Assembly (NCBI RefSeq): GCF_009759665.1
Contig: NZ_WQNE01000036.1
Coordinates: 16,014-80,013 of the forward strand
Length of the DNA: 64,000 bases
Reading direction: 5' to 3'
Source: Bradyrhizobium cajani
GTDB taxonomy: Bacteria; Pseudomonadota; Alphaproteobacteria; Rhizobiales; Xanthobacteraceae
Shown here: positions 60,665 through 64,000 of the stretch, in pieces
How the letters are laid out: every line of letters begins with the position of its first letter
Numbering within the stretch: the first letter of the stretch is position 1
Program-made: the position numbers and the translations under genes
The notes under the pieces: model-generated
Told to the model about the DNA's origin: nothing
The model's input: the letters and a program-made list of their open reading frames with translations, nothing else
Database searches by the model: none

Positions 60665-61285
60665 TCAGTGACCGGGAAGCGCGAGATCACGCAGCGGCGA
60701 GGTCACCGCCCGCCCTGCCGAGGCGTCGAGCACGCCCGGCCGGTCCCAATCGCCCTCGGGACGGATGATCACATAGGGATCGCTATCCAGCGTGATGGCG
60801 TCCGGTCCCGGCTCGATCTCCAGCAGCATCTCCGTGTAGGAGAAATCCGAGAAGGTGATCTTGCGGTTGTGGCCGAGCGGCTTGGCGCCGAAATGAGCCC
60901 AGAAGTCGACCAAGCGGTCCTGCGCCTGGCCGTAGATCTTGCGGAACCCCTTGCGCTTCACATAGTCGACGCTCGCCTGCACCAGCTTGAAGGAGACACG
61001 CGAGCGCCGATATTGGTGACGCACCGCGAGCCGTTCCACCTTGGCGAAGTCGCCGAAGAAGCGCACCCGCAGGCAGCCCGCAGGCTCGTTGCCGACATAG
61101 CCGATGAAATGTGCGGCCACCATGTCGTTGCCGTCGAACTCCTCCTCGAACGGACAATCCTGCTCGGCGAGATAGACCGCGGAGCGAATGGCGGTGACCA
61201 GCATGAGGTCGCTCGGATCGCGCGCGAGGCGGATCGTGATGGCGCGGGAGTCGGGCTTGGCGAGAGGAATCCTAGTGCCGTGCAT
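60665..61285 (-). CDS. GNAT-like acyltransferase (LuxI/ElaA-reminiscent)
   Basis: 206 residues. The core reads FEEEFDGNDMVAAHFIGYVGNEPAGCLRVRFFGDFAKVERLAVRHQYRRSRVSFKLV, a GNAT acetyl-CoA segment with the loop RHQYRRSRV instead of Q/RxxGxG/A. A distinctive tail, EMLLEIEPGPDAITLDSDPYVIIRPEGDWDRPGVLD, follows the domain. The general pattern is shared by autoinducer-synthase-like and ElaA-like acyltransferases. It overlaps the upstream gene by 14 bases and is followed by the isochorismatase-like gene. Confidence 0.78.
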   Translation of the reverse strand: MHGTRIPLAKPDSRAITIRLARDPSDLMLVTAIRSAVYLAEQDCPFEEEFDGNDMVAAHFIGYVGNEPAGCLRVRFFGDFAKVERLAVRHQYRRSRVSFKLVQASVDYVKRKGFRKIYGQAQDRLVDFWAHFGAKPLGHNRKITFSDFSYTEMLLEIEPGPDAITLDSDPYVIIRPEGDWDRPGVLDASAGRAVTSPLRDLALPGH

Positions 61286-61883
61286 CTGCTAAACTCCTTG
61301 CTTGGATGATCGCGCCTGGCATGCGCATTGGCGGCCGATGCCAGGGGCGCTCGTAACACCACAGATCGGGCTGGAAGCTCGGAACCGGCTCGAAGCCGGT
61401 AGCCCTCATGATATCGCGTCCGGCCACGGTTGACGGCTGCGCATAGCAATCCGCATTGCGAAATCTTACCTGTCGCAGATGAGCCGCGGCCTTGCCGAGA
61501 CCAGCGATGCCGCGTCCTGTCGCCGCGATCGCCCAGATGTAGATGGCCGCAACGTCTTCGTTCGCGGAAGCAAGATAATGCATCTCTGGCGCGGTGAGGC
61601 AGATCTCGTCGAGCAGCAGCGCATCGTGCCCGCGCTCGTTGAGAAACAGGAAGGCCATTCCGCCGAGGAGTCTGCCCTTCCGGCTGAAGGTCAGGATGCT
61701 CTGGGGATCGATGGTGAAGTATCTCGCAAGCTCGGCCGCTCCGATCTGCACGCCAGGCACCAGCCGGCGAGCCATTTCGGAAAGCGCGGCAATTTCGGAA
61801 AATTGCGCGCAACGGACGTCGACGTCCGGACTGAGCGGCAGCGCGTCGAAATCATGCCTTGCGGCAAACGAGCCCCTTTCCAT
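61272..61883 (-). CDS. GNAT-related acyltransferase, first gene of the operon
   Basis: 203 residues. Weakly GNAT-like: RCAQFSEIAALSEMARRLVPG, then LTFSRKGRLLGGMAFLFLNERG, EICLTAPEMHYL and a C-terminal MRATGFEPVPSFQPDLWCYERP typical of the last strand region of the fold. The acetyl-CoA loop (AATGRGIAGLGKA) is recognisable. It is closest to the divergent LysR gene and overlaps the next GNAT gene by 14 bases (translational coupling). Confidence 0.66.
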   Translation of the reverse strand: MERGSFAARHDFDALPLSPDVDVRCAQFSEIAALSEMARRLVPGVQIGAAELARYFTIDPQSILTFSRKGRLLGGMAFLFLNERGHDALLLDEICLTAPEMHYLASANEDVAAIYIWAIAATGRGIAGLGKAAAHLRQVRFRNADCYAQPSTVAGRDIMRATGFEPVPSFQPDLWCYERPWHRPPMRMPGAIIQARSLADARH

Positions 61884-61962
61884 ACCGGTATTGCCCCTCT
61901 ATCGTTTGCGGCTTTCGTACCCCGCTATGAGGATGAGCTTAGCGGTTGGGGATCAGGAGTAT

Positions 61963-62001
61963 GCAGCAGTTATTGCACCGGGGTGCTGCGATGATGCAGC
62001 A
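61963..62001. promoter_or_regulatory. Overlapping inverted repeats at the LysR gene start
   Basis: gcaccggggtgc (61975-61986) is a perfect palindrome; tgctgc-gatgat-gcagca (61984-62001) is another inverted repeat; and gcagca (61963-61968) pairs with tgctgc. Such a cluster may be an operator for the divergent operon or a structured start region of the LysR message. Confidence 0.5.
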
Positions 62002-63001
62002 CCGTGAAGAAGCCCTGGGCGCGTCCTGGGACGATTTGAAATTGTTTTTAGCGTGCGCAAAATATAAAAGTTTCCGCAACGCCGCCGAGGAGCTCGGTCT
62101 CACTTCCACCACGCTGATGCGCAGGATCGACCGGCTCGAAGACAGCATCGGCTGCAAGCTGTTCCTGCGCGACCAGAGCGGGCTGACACTCAGCGATGAA
62201 GGCACCGCGATGATCGCCGACGTCGCGCATATGGAGCGTCATGCCTTCAACGTCTTCCGTCGCGCCTCGCGTTCGTCGAACGACACCGCAGGTACGGTGC
62301 GCGTCGCGGTGACGGAAGGTCCCGGCAATTTCTGGATCCTGCCGCGACTGATCGACTTCCAGAAAACCTATCGCAAGATCACCGTCGATCTGCGCTGCGC
62401 GATGGAGCAGGCCGACGTCGCACGGCTTGAATCCGACATTGCGATCCAGCTCGAGCCACCGACCAATCCTGATCTGATTGTCGCCAAGCTCGGTCGGCTG
62501 CACATCTATCCCTTCGTCTCGAAGGAGTACGAGAACCTCTACGGCGTGCCGGCAACGCTCGCCGACTTGCAGGACCACCGCATCATCAAGCAGAGCGCGC
62601 CGCAGGTCGATGACGGCGCCTACGCCCGCGTACTCGGACTGAAGTCGCTGGAGGGCATCGTCGGGATCAAGACCAACTCCTCGGTCGGCGTGCTCTATGC
62701 GGTCGAGCGCGGCGCCGGCATCGGCTTCCTGCCGACCGTGTCGATCGCGCTCGGCGCACGGCTCGTTGCGGTCGATCTCGGCGTGAGCCACCACGCCGAT
62801 CTCTGGCTCACCTATCACAAGGAGTTCCGCGCCTCGGAGCGCCACAAGATCGTGGTCGACTGGCTCAAGAAGATTTTCGATCCCAGGACCTACCCCTGTT
62901 TCCGCGACGAGTTCATCCACCCGAATGCGCTGGTGCCGATGATGACGGCCGCGCGCGAGGGTTTTGGGCTGACCGGCTATGTCGCGGTGACGCCGACGTA
63001 G
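61991..63001 (+). CDS. LysR family regulator of the GNAT/isochorismatase-like operon
   Basis: About 336 residues. Helix-turn-helix: WDDLKLFLACAKYKSFRNAAEELGLTSTTLMRRIDRLEDSIGCKLFLRDQSG. Effector domain: TVRVAVTEGPGNFWILPRLIDF, then GVLYAVERGAGIGFLPTVS. The start is uncertain: ATG at 61991 has GGGG eight bases before it; ATG at 61961 has its ribosome site too close. Divergent from the 61883 gene across a short region full of inverted repeats, so it likely controls that operon. Confidence 0.92.
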   Translation: MMQHREEALGASWDDLKLFLACAKYKSFRNAAEELGLTSTTLMRRIDRLEDSIGCKLFLRDQSGLTLSDEGTAMIADVAHMERHAFNVFRRASRSSNDTAGTVRVAVTEGPGNFWILPRLIDFQKTYRKITVDLRCAMEQADVARLESDIAIQLEPPTNPDLIVAKLGRLHIYPFVSKEYENLYGVPATLADLQDHRIIKQSAPQVDDGAYARVLGLKSLEGIVGIKTNSSVGVLYAVERGAGIGFLPTVSIALGARLVAVDLGVSHHADLWLTYHKEFRASERHKIVVDWLKKIFDPRTYPCFRDEFIHPNALVPMMTAAREGFGLTGYVAVTPT

Positions 63002-63002
63002 G

Positions 63003-64000
63003 TCACCAGCGGTATTCGAATCCGGCCGTGCCCTGGTGCGACGTCAGCTCGTTGCGGAACTTGCCGTCGTAGTTGACGTAGAGCCGCGCGGTGCTGGTCA
63101 GGCTGAGCGAAGCCGAGGCGCCGGCATCCATGCCGTAGCGGCTCTCGCCGATGCCGGGAACGACGATGCTCTGGGTCCCCAGGCTGACCTGGATCGACCC
63201 GAGATCCTGATGGAAATTGTCGACGAACTTGCCGTAGGCGGACAGGTCCAGGATCTTCCGGTCGAAGATGAAGTAGCGTCCGATCTCGGCCCCGATCATG
63301 ACGCGCGCGCGTGAGAGCGCCGTCGCGCCGACATTGAGCGGATCGAGCCCGCCGGCCTCCTGGAACGCAGCACTGGTGGCGCGCACATATTCGAGCGCGC
63401 CCTTGGGAACGATGCGCATCTGGTCCTTGGTCCAGTAGTAGCTGACCTCGGTCAGCGCGCCGTCGACCGCGGCGCGATAGCCTGCGGTCGCAAGGCCAAG
63501 GCCGGTGTCGCGGCTGGAACGGACCTTGCCGAAACCGTGCACCACCGCAAAGGCCCAGGTCCAGGGCCCCTTGTCGACGGAGCCGTTGAAGCCGACCTGG
63601 GTCAGGTCGAGCGTGGCCGACTGGAGCGCCAGCGGCACATCGATGTCGGTGTGACTCTGATCGACGGAGAAGCCGATATTGACGCCCGGCGCGAGCCGCG
63701 CGCCGAAGCCGGCGACGCCGCCAAAGGTCTTGCGCTCGTCACCGACGAAATCGCCCTGCGCATCGGTGCGGACCGAGATGCCATAGCCCTCGAACCAGGT
63801 GCGATAGCGCGGATCTTCCGCGCTCTCGGACGCGCCGCCGCCTGCCGGATTGGTCCGGAACGATCGATTGAAGCCGTTGGCGGCCTGGTTGCCGAGCCGC
63901 TCCAGGAACCCGGAGCCGAGGTTGAGCATGGCGTTGCCCGACGACTGGCCGTAGTGGGCCGCCGTCGGCGGCGGGACCGGGGTCGGCGACGGCGTGGGCG
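63003..64000 (-). CDS. Autotransporter, C-terminal beta-barrel part (cut by window end)
   Basis: Incomplete: the 5' part lies beyond the window. The visible 332 codons begin in a Pro/Thr-rich linker (PTPSPTPVPPPT), then an outer-membrane beta-barrel with alternating strands (YRTWFEGYGISVRTDAQGDF, GGVAGFGARLAPGVNIGFSVD, YDGKFRNELTSHQGTAGFEYRW) ending in the terminal aromatic residue of barrel proteins. The passenger domain that decides function is outside the window. The stop stands one base from the convergent LysR stop. Confidence 0.9.
   Translation of the reverse strand, partial: PTPSPTPVPPPTAAHYGQSSGNAMLNLGSGFLERLGNQAANGFNRSFRTNPAGGGASESAEDPRYRTWFEGYGISVRTDAQGDFVGDERKTFGGVAGFGARLAPGVNIGFSVDQSHTDIDVPLALQSATLDLTQVGFNGSVDKGPWTWAFAVVHGFGKVRSSRDTGLGLATAGYRAAVDGALTEVSYYWTKDQMRIVPKGALEYVRATSAAFQEAGGLDPLNVGATALSRARVMIGAEIGRYFIFDRKILDLSAYGKFVDNFHQDLGSIQVSLGTQSIVVPGIGESRYGMDAGASASLSLTSTARLYVNYDGKFRNELTSHQGTAGFEYRW

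Overview
The window is high-GC alphaproteobacterial chromosome, most probably Bradyrhizobium or a close relative in the Nitrobacteraceae. Grounds: the coding style and dense small hypothetical proteins, a eukaryote-type glutamine synthetase II next to a GstI-like small protein, an orphan PF04392-type substrate-binding protein, and the CGTCATTGCGAG and CCTCATCCTGAGG type extragenic repeats common in this group. I saw no rRNA, tRNA, CRISPR array, intact insertion sequence, prophage or replication origin.

Layout. 0-7.5 kb: an ABC-F ATPase, then a periplasmic redox cluster (Tat-exported multicopper oxidase; divergently a Tat-exported molybdenum hydroxylase, its 2Fe-2S subunit and a two-haem cytochrome c). 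7.6-15.5 kb: a looser, repeat-bearing accessory stretch with a vanadium-haloperoxidase-like protein that lacks its active-site histidine, an orphan substrate-binding protein, an exported methyltransferase and several tiny proteins. 15.5-21.6 kb: two paralogous GrlR-like proteins, a ModA-like protein, a Sel1-repeat protein, and glnII with a sigma-54 promoter, divergent from a GstI-like gene. 21.6-30.7 kb: small enzymes (lysozyme-inhibitor-like protein, tyrosine phosphatase, SGNH hydrolase, SDR, GNAT, thioesterase, cobalamin-binding protein), then a three-gene tryptophan-to-anthranilate operon. 30.8-41.4 kb: M20 deacylase, a PNPOx-fold protein divergent from a MocR/PdxR regulator, CreA, an L,D-transpeptidase, glutathione peroxidase, polysaccharide deacetylase, a RibD-like reductase and DoxX. 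41.5-50.4 kb: malic enzyme, a large AsmA-like envelope protein, aspS and selO. 50.6-54.7 kb: a metallophosphoesterase plus an ABC importer without an ATPase gene. 54.7-64 kb: a medium-chain dehydrogenase/LysR pair, ribonuclease D, a class III aminotransferase, a LysR-linked operon of two GNAT-like proteins and an isochorismatase-fold protein with altered catalytic residues, and the C-terminal part of an autotransporter cut by the window end.

The best candidates for something undescribed are the 60.1-63.0 kb GNAT/GNAT/isochorismatase-like/LysR locus, the histidine-less haloperoxidase homologue, and the pair of tandem-domain GrlR-like proteins outside any type III secretion context. The most coherent regulatory unit is glnII with its sigma-54 promoter, GC-rich leader hairpin and divergent GstI-like gene. 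Several genes shorter than 60 codons were found by reading the sequence directly (13862, 16499, 35210, 56832 and 59887). All functional calls rest on motif recognition by eye; no database search was run.
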